Origin: a virus
Direction: 5' to 3' (one strand)
Length of the DNA: 54,162 nt
Virus record (IMG/VR): IMGVR_UViG_3300022827_000011
Coordinates: 1 to 54,162 of that record
Below are positions 7,020 through 14,782 of this stretch, one piece after another; the stretch's first letter is position 1; the number at the start of each line of letters is the position of its first letter. The position numbers were made by a program, and so were the translations under genes. The notes beneath the pieces are model-generated. The model had not been told where the DNA came from. It did no database searches and saw nothing but the letters and a program-made list of their open reading frames with translations.

Positions 7020-7373
7020 TTATTGTTTAGTCAACTTTAATTTCTCTGCAATTTTAAAATTGCTTACATCATTTACTGCACTGTTAAGAGCAGCAGCATA
7101 ATTTATAGCGGTTTGCTCTTTCATAACAATAGTGCTTTGCATTTCGGCTACACCAGTTGTAAGTATTTGCCAAATTTGCTTCCAACGATTTTTCTCCCAC
7201 CAATGTGTATGTACAGAAAGATGTGTATGTACTTGGATCATAAAGTCGTCTGCTTCAATTTCTAAAGAGTGCGCGTGAAGATCATCGCCGCATTCGCAAC
7301 GAATGTAATACCACATCGAGTCGCCAAAATCGTGTGTTTTTAAGATACCTTCGGCGGGTAATTGAGAATTCAT
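7020..7373 (-). CDS. Hypothetical protein (117 aa)
   Basis: The first half has a beta-rich pattern with a C-E-C-G-D-D-L-H-A-H segment; the second half is helical. The Cys/His cluster (CECGDDLHAH ... HTHLSVHTHWW) could bind a metal. I recall comparable CGD proteins in T4-like phages but know no function. The ribosome binding site is weak and distant. Confidence 0.72.
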   Translation of the reverse strand: MNSQLPAEGILKTHDFGDSMWYYIRCECGDDLHAHSLEIEADDFMIQVHTHLSVHTHWWEKNRWKQIWQILTTGVAEMQSTIVMKEQTAINYAAALNSAVNDVSNFKIAEKLKLTKQ

Positions 7374-7391
7374 TATATTTTTATTCCTTTT

Positions 7392-7793
7392 CTATTGATG
7401 TAATGGGTATAATTGCATGTAGGAGATTTCTTCTGCCTCAACTGTAAATGCCCACATGCAGGTAACTTCTACAGAAGTAAATGTCTTTCCGTACCAGTTT
7501 TTCCAAGGATAAGTAGGATCTATAGTCATTCCGTGGTGTAAAACATTCATAGAGATAACTTGCATAGCTGCTTTAGTAGCACTAAGTACTAGTGTAGTAC
7601 CAAACGATCTATCATCTTTCCAAGAACGCACACTATTCCAGAGTTCGTAATTTTTTTTATATTCCATACCACACTGATGGTTTACAAATTCGTCAAAGTC
7701 TGATTGAGCATGGGCAGCCTGTGCCATAGCTTTACCTGGATTCATATCCGGCAAGTCTTCTCTCATAATAATGTATAATCTTGGCTCAACCAT
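7392..7793 (-). CDS. Peptidyl-tRNA hydrolase, Pth2 type
   Basis: The N-terminus LYIIMREDLPDMNPGKAMAQ fits the PTH2 family signature (VVR-DL-MS-GK-AAQ-AHA), followed by AHAQSDF. In archaea and eukaryotes Pth2 releases peptides from peptidyl-tRNA that dropped off ribosomes; PTH2-like proteins are also found in phages. Length (133 aa) is close to the usual 115-120 core. The conserved Lys and Asp of the first helix are visible. It sits with tilS, tRNAs and the tmRNA in a genome devoted to translation, so tRNA recycling is a sensible role. The start overlaps the stop of the upstream 47-aa ORF. Confidence 0.8.
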   Translation of the reverse strand: MVEPRLYIIMREDLPDMNPGKAMAQAAHAQSDFDEFVNHQCGMEYKKNYELWNSVRSWKDDRSFGTTLVLSATKAAMQVISMNVLHHGMTIDPTYPWKNWYGKTFTSVEVTCMWAFTVEAEEISYMQLYPLHQ

Positions 7794-7929
7794 TTTTTGT
7801 ACCCACTGCTATTCCGAGGGCTACCCATCCTACTAGTTTATCTGGCGTACTATTGAACACATAAGCAAGTACATATACTAGTGTTACAGCAATTGTGATA
7901 TTTACAACAGAAAATAGAATATTATTCAA
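7786..7929 (-). CDS. Small membrane protein (47 aa)
   Basis: A TTG-started ORF whose residues 4-24 form one hydrophobic helix (SVVNITIAVTLVYVLAYVF), followed by a second moderately hydrophobic segment. Its start overlaps the end of the upstream 44-aa gene, and its TGA overlaps the pth2 start. The non-ATG start lowers confidence. Confidence 0.5.
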   Translation of the reverse strand: MNNILFSVVNITIAVTLVYVLAYVFNSTPDKLVGWVALGIAVGTKNG

Positions 7930-8056
7930 CTGGTTTCATTCCTTTTTTTGTAAAACTCTTTGCACGTCTAATCTGCTCTTCGGGAGAAAGTCTACTATTA
8001 CTAAGGTATTGCTTCCATTGCTTAAACAAGGTAGCCTTAGGATTTTTCTTTGCCAT
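7922..8056 (-). CDS. Small basic protein (44 aa)
   Basis: MAKKNPKATLFKQWKQYL begins a Lys/Arg-rich peptide with a TAGGA ribosome binding site. Another longer frame covers the same DNA but has a GTG start and no ribosome binding site, so this one is preferred. Function unknown. Confidence 0.55.
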   Translation of the reverse strand: MAKKNPKATLFKQWKQYLSNSRLSPEEQIRRAKSFTKKGMKPVE

Positions 8057-8183
8057 GGGTATCCTACGCAATCTTCAAAATATTTACATACAAGTTCTTG
8101 ATTGAGATACTTCTTATAAGTGCCCACATGAGAGAATTCTCAAAAATCTGCATTTCTAACTATCAAGAGGATCTATAAATATA

Positions 8184-8402
8184 TTAGGCAAGGTTTAGCT
8201 CTAATAGTTTTTCTCTTAGTAGACTTTTAATATACAACATACTGTCACAGTTGTCAAGTAAATTCAGCAGCAACCTAACTTCTTCTCGACTAATGTTGTC
8301 GCCGTTTAGTATGTTGTACCCTCGACTTTTCATTTCGTCAACAAGTATCTTATCGCTAAACTCGGCTAAGTCGACGTCGACGCTAATAGTTCGGTGTGTC
8401 AT
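8184..8402 (-). CDS. Hypothetical protein (72 aa)
   Basis: Strong AAGGA ribosome binding site. An acidic helical protein with the pattern VDVDLAEFSDKILVDEMKSRGY, a common small phage protein architecture. No function known. Two bp from the upstream gene. Confidence 0.7.
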   Translation of the reverse strand: MTHRTISVDVDLAEFSDKILVDEMKSRGYNILNGDNISREEVRLLLNLLDNCDSMLYIKSLLREKLLELNLA

Positions 8403-8404
8403 GA

Positions 8405-8905
8405 TTATTCCTTCTCTTTTAAGGTTTCAAAATTACGGTATTTTTCTAGTTGTGTATGGTATTCGTCGGCTGCTTTTTTTAGATTAGGATACTGGTTTTC
8501 TAAACTAAAGTTTCGATTTATTACAACACCTAAACTGTTTACTATATCTTCGAGAGTTTTTTGGTAAGCCAAAAAAGGAGATAATTCTTCATGTAGCGAG
8601 TCAACTAATTTGTAGCGAGGATCATTAATAGGATGCCCACTTCCGGCTGGAACAACTCCGGAATCAATCCAGTTATTTTTTGCCTTTACTATTCCTTTAT
8701 GTTTAATAAGCATTGTGTAGTTGTCTGTATGGTGCCGGGACCCGCAACTACATTGATAAAATCGTTGTTCCCAATGCTCGATCTTTCTAGTGTTAGCGTC
8801 TTTGCTATGGTATTCATCGTTTGTAGCAATTAGATGCCACACATGTTCGTGATTAGTAACTGTTTGCTGTTGTGGTGATTTGTGTTTTTTAAATATATTA
8901 AACAT
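8405..8905 (-). CDS. Hypothetical protein with zinc-ribbon-like N-terminus (166 aa)
   Basis: HEHVWHLIATNDEY is followed by FYQCSCGSRHHTDNY, so His19/His21 and the CxC with nearby His could form a zinc site. The C-terminal 60 residues form a coiled coil. No family recognised. Part of the tight 9208-8184 run. Confidence 0.72.
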   Translation of the reverse strand: MFNIFKKHKSPQQQTVTNHEHVWHLIATNDEYHSKDANTRKIEHWEQRFYQCSCGSRHHTDNYTMLIKHKGIVKAKNNWIDSGVVPAGSGHPINDPRYKLVDSLHEELSPFLAYQKTLEDIVNSLGVVINRNFSLENQYPNLKKAADEYHTQLEKYRNFETLKEKE

Positions 8906-9208
8906 TTAACTCTTCTTAACAATCGCTGTTACTATTTCGAGATTATGTTTGGCCTTTGCTACAGCCGGGTACTCTCGTTCGAGATGACTGGTACCCTTGC
9001 GATACTTCAGCACAGAGTTGCCATCTTGCATTCCAATATAGTATTCGTATCCTTTATCAAACCGGTTAAGTATCCTGTTTAACATTTGAGAATTTTCTTC
9101 AACTATTCGTTGCATAATACTTGCATTTTTATAATATTTTGTAAATTCGTCAAGTAATAATTTTTCTTCACGAATTGCATCTAGCAGTGAATAAAGTTCC
9201 TTGCTCAT
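8906..9208 (-). CDS. Hypothetical coiled-coil protein (100 aa)
   Basis: GAGAAGGA ribosome binding site. Residues 1-50 form a long heptad helix (ELYSLLDAIREEKLLLDE). No domain recognised. It abuts tilS upstream and the zinc-ribbon gene downstream. Confidence 0.72.
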   Translation of the reverse strand: MSKELYSLLDAIREEKLLLDEFTKYYKNASIMQRIVEENSQMLNRILNRFDKGYEYYIGMQDGNSVLKYRKGTSHLEREYPAVAKAKHNLEIVTAIVKKS

Positions 9209-9210
9209 GA

Positions 9211-9825
9211 TTATTCCTTCTCTTCATCAAGATAATCGTTGTTAATTTTTTTTGCGATAGTTTTATGAATGCCCGGATTGACTCTTAATACATGCGGCAT
9301 CATCTCGTGTCTAATATAGTTTCTAGTATAACACGTATCGGCATTGCTGTCATCCTCAATCCATGGCACTGTATTAAGTTCTGCCCATAGTGTCAAATCT
9401 CTTTTTCGATTAAGACGAAACGGTCGAATAACATGATTTCTGCGATAAGGAACCCATTTTCCAGTGCCGTTTAAACTACTCCAGATCCAAGTTTCTACAC
9501 AATCGTCTAGGTGGTGACATGTAATTACTGGTACTGTGCTAAACTTATCAAAGAACTCGTAACGCTTTTCTCGCCACCATTCTTCTCGGCTAAGTCCCGG
9601 CGGCACCGTTCCATGACATGTTCCTACAGTAATTGGAATCATCTTCTCATTGCAATATTTTTGTAAGAAATTGCTTGCTGTTTTTCCGTGCGTAGTACCG
9701 TGATCAAAATGTAATACATGCACTCGATGATTACGTCGCAAGAAGTCTAATGCTGCCATACTGTCGACTCCTCCGCTACATGCAATCCATACATTACGAG
9801 GTAGTTTTCCTTGTACTTTAATCAT
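9211..9825 (-). CDS. tilS: tRNA(Ile)-lysidine synthetase TilS
   Basis: TilS attaches lysine to C34 of tRNA-Ile(CAU), switching it from Met to Ile decoding. The PP-loop SGGVDS is at residues 17-22. Further family signatures are HFDHG, EEWWREKRYEFF, HHLDDCVETW, IRPFRLNRK, PWIEDDSN and TRNYIRHEMMP, the last two being strong TilS marks. At 204 aa it lacks the C-terminal domains of E. coli TilS (about 430 aa) and corresponds to the catalytic N-terminal domain, as in short TilS versions. A phage tRNA with a CAU anticodon at 3351-3427 is a candidate substrate. The start overlaps the upstream stop by 4 nt. Confidence 0.88.
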   Translation of the reverse strand: MIKVQGKLPRNVWIACSGGVDSMAALDFLRRNHRVHVLHFDHGTTHGKTASNFLQKYCNEKMIPITVGTCHGTVPPGLSREEWWREKRYEFFDKFSTVPVITCHHLDDCVETWIWSSLNGTGKWVPYRRNHVIRPFRLNRKRDLTLWAELNTVPWIEDDSNADTCYTRNYIRHEMMPHVLRVNPGIHKTIAKKINNDYLDEEKE

Positions 9826-10571
9826 TGTGGTCCTTGCTGTTTTCCGTATTCAAATTTATGAGAAAACTTTTCAATACTTTTACCTGCTATTATATTAAGC
9901 GTATTGCGTTTAGCCAATGCAGTAACATCTCGATTGTATCCATCAATTAATCCTGGCCAATCTTCTAAGAACATTTTACATTCGTAGCCGTATAGTAATT
10001 TTCCTCCTCGACTGCCGCCGCCGCCGGTGTTAATGCCTGTGCCTTTTGTCACATCGCTTCCGAACCCTGTGTTGTGACTAAGTTGATACTCGATCTTTCC
10101 TGACCATCCAGGAAATCCCCTCGGTACCAATGTTACGCCGTCTGCTTCTGTGCTCGTGCCGCCCCATTGGGTACGCTTTCCGCGCGGACTACTGTGAGTA
10201 TTACTTACGCAATCGCTGTAATTTAAACTAAGAAATGTAATCTTAAACCAAAAATCTTCTCTATTTGGAATATCTTTATGTAATAAAGAGTTATAAATCC
10301 TGTCATAAAAAAATTCAGGATTCATCTCAACCCAATTTACAATACTAATAAAGTTGGGTTGATTAATAAGATTATTAAACTTAAGATTATTAATTTTATT
10401 ACGAGCTGCCTTATGCATACGACTTGTACGCAAATTTGCAAGATGTTTAATATAAGACGGCTTAGTAACAAACAGCCTTGCTGTCCACGGACATTGATAT
10501 GCTTTTGTTAATTTTGCATCGTTAACCGGAATGATAGTACCATTGGATTTATAAACTGCAATTTTTGGCAT
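9822..10571 (-). CDS. Hypothetical protein (249 aa)
   Basis: A basic N-terminal half and a Gly-rich stretch around residues 176-190 (GTGINTGGGGSRGGK). No known motif recognised. It heads the 10571-7392 operon, with promoter TTGACT-N17-TATATT directly upstream, and is translationally coupled to tilS, so a tRNA-related role is possible but unsupported. Confidence 0.75.
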   Translation of the reverse strand: MPKIAVYKSNGTIIPVNDAKLTKAYQCPWTARLFVTKPSYIKHLANLRTSRMHKAARNKINNLKFNNLINQPNFISIVNWVEMNPEFFYDRIYNSLLHKDIPNREDFWFKITFLSLNYSDCVSNTHSSPRGKRTQWGGTSTEADGVTLVPRGFPGWSGKIEYQLSHNTGFGSDVTKGTGINTGGGGSRGGKLLYGYECKMFLEDWPGLIDGYNRDVTALAKRNTLNIIAGKSIEKFSHKFEYGKQQGPQ

Positions 10572-10601
10572 TTTATTCTCTTCTAGAGTTTCTATTAATC
10601 T

Positions 10602-10630
10602 AATATAGCATCTTATCTATCAGTAGTCAA
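10602..10630 (-). promoter_or_regulatory. Sigma70-like promoter of the 10571 operon
   Basis: Minus strand TTGACT, 17 bases, TATATT, ending 31 bp before the start of the 249-aa gene. The -35 overlaps the end of the upstream phosphoesterase gene. Confidence 0.75.
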
Positions 10631-11331
10631 GCGAACTTCTTAGTAATAGCATCTTGTATCTGATCGTCATCATCTAACTCTATGTCAATATAATCTAATT
10701 CGTTTAGGCATACATAAGTAGTTTTTCCCCGAACATACATCATACTTTTATGCCAATGTCCAAAGAAGTGAAAGGCGGGTTGGTGAATTTCACTCATTGA
10801 TTGCAATGCTTGCGCTGTACGAGTAGGATACTCGGGACCTTTTATAAACCCAGTCTTAAAAAACATCTCGCTAGCAACTTGTCTTGGACAATCATGAGTA
10901 ATCATTATTCTTGGCAACACTGCTGAATATTCGTTAACTACTTCGATTAATTCTGCTACAGAGCATTCTTCGTCTGGCCACCAATTTACTCCTTCGGTGC
11001 GCGCCCACCATCCAGGAGGAGCATTTGGGTTATCAATACTCCACGCGCCGTTTACTGCAAAGCAATCGTTAAAACATAATCCATTGTCAATATAGTTAGA
11101 CATGTGTAGTTTACACGTATCGGGGTGATCGTGATTTCCTCTAATAAAATAAGAGTTAGTGTTGATCATATTTTGGTTAAGACTCTCTTGCCAGTAGTCG
11201 CTTTGACCAAATCCTACACCCATGTCTCCAAGTTGTATAGTTTTAAAAACGTTGCTAGGACGCTGATTAATAAGCCGACGATAATCATTTGCTAACCCAT
11301 GCACATCGCCTATGATTCTAGTTAGTTCCAT
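10627..11331 (-). CDS. Calcineurin-like metallophosphoesterase
   Basis: The family metal-binding motifs appear in order: IGDVHG (residues 7-12), QLGDMG (33-38), IRGNHDH (63-69), a late ITHDCP (about 145) and FGHWHKS (about 190). These are the D-x-H, GD-x-x-D-like, GNH-D/E and GH-x-H blocks that bind two metal ions. The exact substrate is unknown; phage members include protein and nucleotide phosphatases. Good ribosome binding site (AAGGA). Confidence 0.87.
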   Translation of the reverse strand: MELTRIIGDVHGLANDYRRLINQRPSNVFKTIQLGDMGVGFGQSDYWQESLNQNMINTNSYFIRGNHDHPDTCKLHMSNYIDNGLCFNDCFAVNGAWSIDNPNAPPGWWARTEGVNWWPDEECSVAELIEVVNEYSAVLPRIMITHDCPRQVASEMFFKTGFIKGPEYPTRTAQALQSMSEIHQPAFHFFGHWHKSMMYVRGKTTYVCLNELDYIDIELDDDDQIQDAITKKFA

Positions 11332-11401
11332 ATTGCTTTCCTTATAAAAACTTACGTATTTAATGGAAAGGAGCCTAGGCTCCTTTCTGTAGTATGTACT
11401 A

Positions 11402-12256
11402 TTATTTCATGTTCATAAACGGAATAGTACTATTAGGAATCATAGTAGTCGGTAACTGTCCATTCCATCGTTCGGCTTGCACAAGTCCAATCAAGTTTGG
11501 ATTTTGATTAAGTGCATCACCTCGCGCTCGGATTGCCTCGGCTTCTGCGTTACCCTGAAGTTTAATAGCCTCTGCTTCGGCAGTAGCCTGTGCAACCCTT
11601 GAATCAGCGTCGGCCTGGGCTTGAATTACTTTAATCTCGGCTTGTATCTTTTCTCGTTCGGCATTTTGCATTACACGCTGCACTTCTACTTCGGCTTGCA
11701 TCCGCTGCTCGATACTTTGTTCGTAACTTTCACTAAAATCGATATTCTCTAATTGGACGCTTTCAATAATAATTGGTCCAACTACGCTATCTTGAATTGC
11801 CATTTGAATTTCGGCAACCAGTCTGCTACGATCTTGAATAGCAGTTGCAGCATTAAATCTTCCAAATACGTTCTTACTTTCGTCCATAACTTGCCGATCT
11901 AGCAGCCTCGATGAAAGTGCATCTACTGATCCGTAGTTCTTATATACCAATTCAACTTGGTCAATCGGGACCCGGAAATTTACTGATATAGTCAAACTAG
12001 CCGTTTGTTGGTCTCTAGAGTATGCTAAGATATTTTCGTAGATCTTAGCTTGACTCCGAACGTCGATGTCTATTACTTTATCAATTATCGGCATCTTAAA
12101 TCCAAGGCCTGGTTCGGCAACCCCGGTAATTGCTCCATTGCGCAGAATTACACCGCGGTCGCCTTGGTCAACTGTGTACCAACTGCCGCCTAATAATATT
12201 AATACAAAGAGCGCAATAAATACGTTTATACACAAAATAGTAATGGGTCTGTTCAT
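11402..12256 (-). CDS. SPFH/Band 7 (prohibitin/HflC-like) membrane protein
   Basis: One N-terminal transmembrane helix (about residues 6-27) is followed by the SPFH core (VDQGDRGVILRNGAITGV, GLGFKMPIIDKV, TISVNFRVP) and a long Ala/Glu/Gln coiled coil (about 185-250, EVEVQRVMQNAEREKIQAEI). This is the architecture of prohibitin and HflK/HflC, which form oligomeric rings in the inner membrane and modulate FtsH protease. SPFH proteins occur in several large phages. Two single-helix small membrane proteins (12284-12397 and 12394-12513) lie immediately upstream in the same operon and may be partners. Confidence 0.88.
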   Translation of the reverse strand: MNRPITILCINVFIALFVLILLGGSWYTVDQGDRGVILRNGAITGVAEPGLGFKMPIIDKVIDIDVRSQAKIYENILAYSRDQQTASLTISVNFRVPIDQVELVYKNYGSVDALSSRLLDRQVMDESKNVFGRFNAATAIQDRSRLVAEIQMAIQDSVVGPIIIESVQLENIDFSESYEQSIEQRMQAEVEVQRVMQNAEREKIQAEIKVIQAQADADSRVAQATAEAEAIKLQGNAEAEAIRARGDALNQNPNLIGLVQAERWNGQLPTTMIPNSTIPFMNMK

Positions 12257-12283
12257 TTGGGTTTCCTTTAAATATTTAAGAGG

Positions 12284-12397
12284 TTATTCGTCGCTGTCTT
12301 TTTTGTCTTTGAACGATACATTATAGTAAATATAATGTAATCCAAATACAATAACTATACCGATGGTAATTAGTCCTAATAACGCAAATGCTATCAT
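12284..12397 (-). CDS. Single-pass small membrane protein (37 aa)
   Basis: MIAFALLGLITIGIVIVFG forms one transmembrane helix followed by a charged KDKKDSDE tail. The ATG overlaps the TGA of the upstream 39-aa gene (ATGA). It sits 27 bp upstream of the SPFH gene. Confidence 0.6.
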   Translation of the reverse strand: MIAFALLGLITIGIVIVFGLHYIYYNVSFKDKKDSDE

Positions 12398-12513
12398 TTT
12401 TTAATAAGTCTTTCTCGAGGGTGCGTGGTCGCGGTTAAGTCTGTCCTAGCTTGAATGCCTATCCACATTAAGAAAGGAAGATACGCAAATACCATAGCAA
12501 TAGCAAGATTCAT
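12394..12513 (-). CDS. Single-pass small membrane protein (39 aa)
   Basis: Residues 2-20 (NLAIAMVFAYLPFLMWIGI) form a transmembrane helix with a basic tail. It has an AAGGA ribosome binding site and overlaps the next gene by 4 nt. Confidence 0.6.
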   Translation of the reverse strand: MNLAIAMVFAYLPFLMWIGIQARTDLTATTHPRERLIKK

Positions 12514-12565
12514 GTTGTTATCCTTGTGTTCTATAATTATAATGTACTTGATATTATACAATGTG

Positions 12566-12949
12566 TCAAGCGTTATTTGCTAGTTCAACTTTATGCCCTT
12601 TTATTCGTAATAGAGTAACATGTTTAGGTTTAAGCCATTTTGTTTCGTGCATCGGCGGATAGGTTACTTTAATATTTGGATAATATCCTGGCCCTATATT
12701 AAAAATTGTACCAGCTTTGATTCCATTAGATACACTATATTGTCCGTATTGAATACTAGACGCTACGTCAACGGAGTTTTCAATTACTGGGTATACATTA
12801 TAACTTTTAAACCCAAGAAACGGCATTCTAACCGAATCAATTGCTACTTTTCTCTGCTCTATCCTTTTTTTAAATCCAATAATATAACGAGACATTACAT
12901 TTCTCTTTAAATAATCAAAAGTCTTTAAAGTAGAGTTTTTCATATACAT
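12566..12949 (-). CDS. Hypothetical protein (127 aa)
   Basis: A basic protein with a C-terminal LKPKHVTLLRIKGHKV segment that closely resembles MEPKYITLLRLQGFDV in the gene at 24600-24836, each preceded by a Pro-Pro element. The two genes therefore share a small domain of unknown function. An AAGGA ribosome binding site supports the start. Confidence 0.7.
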   Translation of the reverse strand: MYMKNSTLKTFDYLKRNVMSRYIIGFKKRIEQRKVAIDSVRMPFLGFKSYNVYPVIENSVDVASSIQYGQYSVSNGIKAGTIFNIGPGYYPNIKVTYPPMHETKWLKPKHVTLLRIKGHKVELANNA

Positions 12950-13003
12950 TTATTCCTTTGTAAAAAATTTCTATATTGTGTTGCTGATACTACAGTAAAC
13001 AAT

Positions 13004-13318
13004 TTACAAGTAAACAGTATGAGCTTTATCGTTATCGTATGCCGGAACAGCAAGTATCAATGCAGTATAATTTTTGTCTCCGCGTAAATAGATACGGTTA
13101 AAATACTCGCCACGAGTCGTGCGAATCATAATACCGACTGCCCAATTGCCATTCTGATAGGAACAATTATTACGGTATATAAATTGTGACTTAAACAATT
13201 TTCTGCATGTATGTCTATAACGATTAAAATCGTCCCAGTCTGCTGATTCAAAATTTAAATAACAATTAAATCCAAATTTATAAAGGTTAAATCGGTTATC
13301 TGTTTTTTTCAAATTCAT
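13004..13318 (-). CDS. Hypothetical protein (104 aa)
   Basis: Aromatic-rich, basic, probably a small alpha/beta fold. An AGGAATAT tract precedes the ATG. No family recognised. Confidence 0.65.
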   Translation of the reverse strand: MNLKKTDNRFNLYKFGFNCYLNFESADWDDFNRYRHTCRKLFKSQFIYRNNCSYQNGNWAVGIMIRTTRGEYFNRIYLRGDKNYTALILAVPAYDNDKAHTVYL

Positions 13319-13437
13319 TATATTATATTCCTAAGTTTAAAATACAGATTAGCTTGCAGCCATCTTAATGTTATTAAAGAACTATGTTTTCTTCGACGCA
13401 AGGAAGTACAAGATGTGATTAGTTGTTTTATAAATGA

Positions 13438-13770
13438 CTACTGAATTACATTATTTTGTGGAGCACTATGATAAAGCGACGATCCATTTTTTCTAATCAT
13501 ATCCACTAGTAATTGAGGCGATTGCACAGCAAGATCCCAGAGCTGATCCTCGTTAACGTCGTCACTGGTATTAAATATCCACATTTCTGGACTACGTTGC
13601 GGATTAAATCTTGCTCGCATTAGCATAGTATTAACGTTAATTGGCGGAAGGGTAAGATCCTTACCTGCAATAGTGTTTATAAGACTATCGCGCTCCCACC
13701 GGGTCATGTCTACAATAGCTTCAAACCCGTTGCAATCCCAGTAACAAACAAAAATTTTATTTTTTGACAT
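13438..13770 (-). CDS. Hypothetical protein (110 aa)
   Basis: MSKNKIFVCYWDCNGFEAI leads a soluble, mildly basic protein. Weak ribosome binding site GAAAG. No domain recognised. 119 bp of non-coding DNA separate it from the next gene downstream. Confidence 0.68.
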   Translation of the reverse strand: MSKNKIFVCYWDCNGFEAIVDMTRWERDSLINTIAGKDLTLPPINVNTMLMRARFNPQRSPEMWIFNTSDDVNEDQLWDLAVQSPQLLVDMIRKNGSSLYHSAPQNNVIQ

Positions 13771-13815
13771 TGAATTTCTTTCGTTTACTATTCATTTAAT
13801 TATAAGTAGTCAATG

Positions 13816-14043
13816 TTACCATTGGCTATATTTAAGTAATGCAAAGGTTAGATCCTTTGGTAATATACTACAATAAGGGCTGTTGATCCATGATTTAAAG
13901 TCGAGATTGACTCCGTTGATATAATAGGTTGCAGTACGATCTCTAGAATTCCAAACTGCCGGGCCATCTGTTCTATGTAACTTCTTATTATTCATCCATA
14001 TTTCGCTACCATTGCTTAATTTAATGCATGTACTATTTGACAC
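13816..14043 (-). CDS. Single-unit DGPA-repeat protein (75 aa)
   Basis: GTG start with an AGGAAA ribosome binding site. Residues 8-30 contain one NGSEIWMNNKKLHRTDGPAV repeat, followed by a YYINGVNLDFKSW tail and a Leu-rich end finishing in QW. This is the same architecture as the six repeat genes at 50241-53138 (repeat units, then WY--N--Y-F-QW--LTPL---AKLLLQIQW), but with only one unit and on the opposite strand. The repeat is MORN-like; its function is unknown. Confidence 0.72.
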   Translation of the reverse strand: MSNSTCIKLSNGSEIWMNNKKLHRTDGPAVWNSRDRTATYYINGVNLDFKSWINSPYCSILPKDLTFALLKYSQW

Positions 14044-14053
14044 TTATTATTTC

Positions 14054-14302
14054 CTAACTGAAATATTCACTATATTTTACAAGAAAAAAAGTTCTCTTTT
14101 TTTCTGAATAAAAGTCTAACATTATACAATTTTTACGATATTTCTGGCAGGATTTATCCCAGTCTTTGTACTCTCGAATAGTAAATCCTAGTTTGGTCTT
14201 CATCTTTTCACGTATCAAAAATATACTTGCAGGATAGTCTTGTTTTAATTTATCTAGTAACTTACACCATTGCGTTATACTAAGTTCAACTGGCTTATTC
14301 AT
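14054..14302 (-). CDS. Hypothetical protein (82 aa)
   Basis: Basic soluble protein (ITQWCKLLDKLKQDYPASIF). The start overlaps the previous gene by 8 nt. No family recognised. Confidence 0.66.
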   Translation of the reverse strand: MNKPVELSITQWCKLLDKLKQDYPASIFLIREKMKTKLGFTIREYKDWDKSCQKYRKNCIMLDFYSEKKRTFFLVKYSEYFS

Positions 14303-14507
14303 TGTCCCATTCTTGCCATCTGATAATTTCTAGATCTTTACCAGTACCAGTAGTTTTAAGATACCCGTCATCTATCAACTTATCAATTGTAGCAGCCACT
14401 ACTTTCTGTGTATTTGTTGTTGTTGCCATAAACCACCCGGTTACAGTAAAAGCTATCGCTGTTAGGAAAATAGTAATAGTAGTTGCACTCAGTAACAGAT
14501 CAATCAT
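14295..14507 (-). CDS. Membrane-anchored small protein (70 aa)
   Basis: Residues 3-26 form one transmembrane helix (LLLSATTITIFLTAIAFTV), followed by a soluble segment resembling a small winged-helix-like piece (KVVAATIDKLIDDGYLKTT). AAAGGA ribosome binding site. It overlaps the end of the broken gene upstream. Confidence 0.68.
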   Translation of the reverse strand: MIDLLLSATTITIFLTAIAFTVTGWFMATTTNTQKVVAATIDKLIDDGYLKTTGTGKDLEIIRWQEWDNE

Positions 14508-14770
14508 GTTGGGGTCCTTTAATATCTCTCATTATTTTTTTATTTTCTTCTGCTATTTCTTTTTTGGAAGATTGATAAACTTCACGTAACATAAAAATTA
14601 CTATAGGAAGTAACCAGAATACAAAGATACCAACGATCGATGCAATTTCTGGATTGATGTGGTACGATTCTTATACTACCGCTTTGGTCCAAAGCGGTAG
14701 TGATTAAATATACTAGTACTGCTATTGTACTTGAAATTTTCCTTAAAAAGCGTTTCCATACTCGAATCAT
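14500..14770 (-). pseudogene. Frame-broken small membrane protein gene
   Basis: The reading frame from 14770 (MIRVWKRFLRKISSTIAVLV) starts a membrane helix and then runs into a 27-nt perfect palindrome. After it, a different frame carries a convincing second half (YHINPEIASIVGIFVFW, then PIVIFMLREVYQ and a Lys/Glu tail ending at 14500). That second half has no start codon, and a stop precedes it in its own frame. The simplest reading is that an insertion involving the palindrome broke a two-helix membrane protein. A sequencing artefact at the hairpin is the alternative. Confidence 0.5.
14675..14701. repeat. 27-nt perfect palindrome (13-bp arms, 1-nt centre)
   Basis: ACTACCGCTTTGG and its reverse complement flank a single T. 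A stem with no real loop is unlike the terminators in this window, and no T tract follows. It interrupts the small membrane gene at 14500-14770. Could be a mini palindromic insertion, an operator or a cruciform site. Confidence 0.8.
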
Positions 14771-14782
14771 ACTCGAATCATA

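Noticed and set aside
7936-8127. 63-aa frame starting at GTG 8127
   Set aside because: It overlaps almost completely with the 44-aa MAKK gene, which has an ATG and a ribosome binding site.
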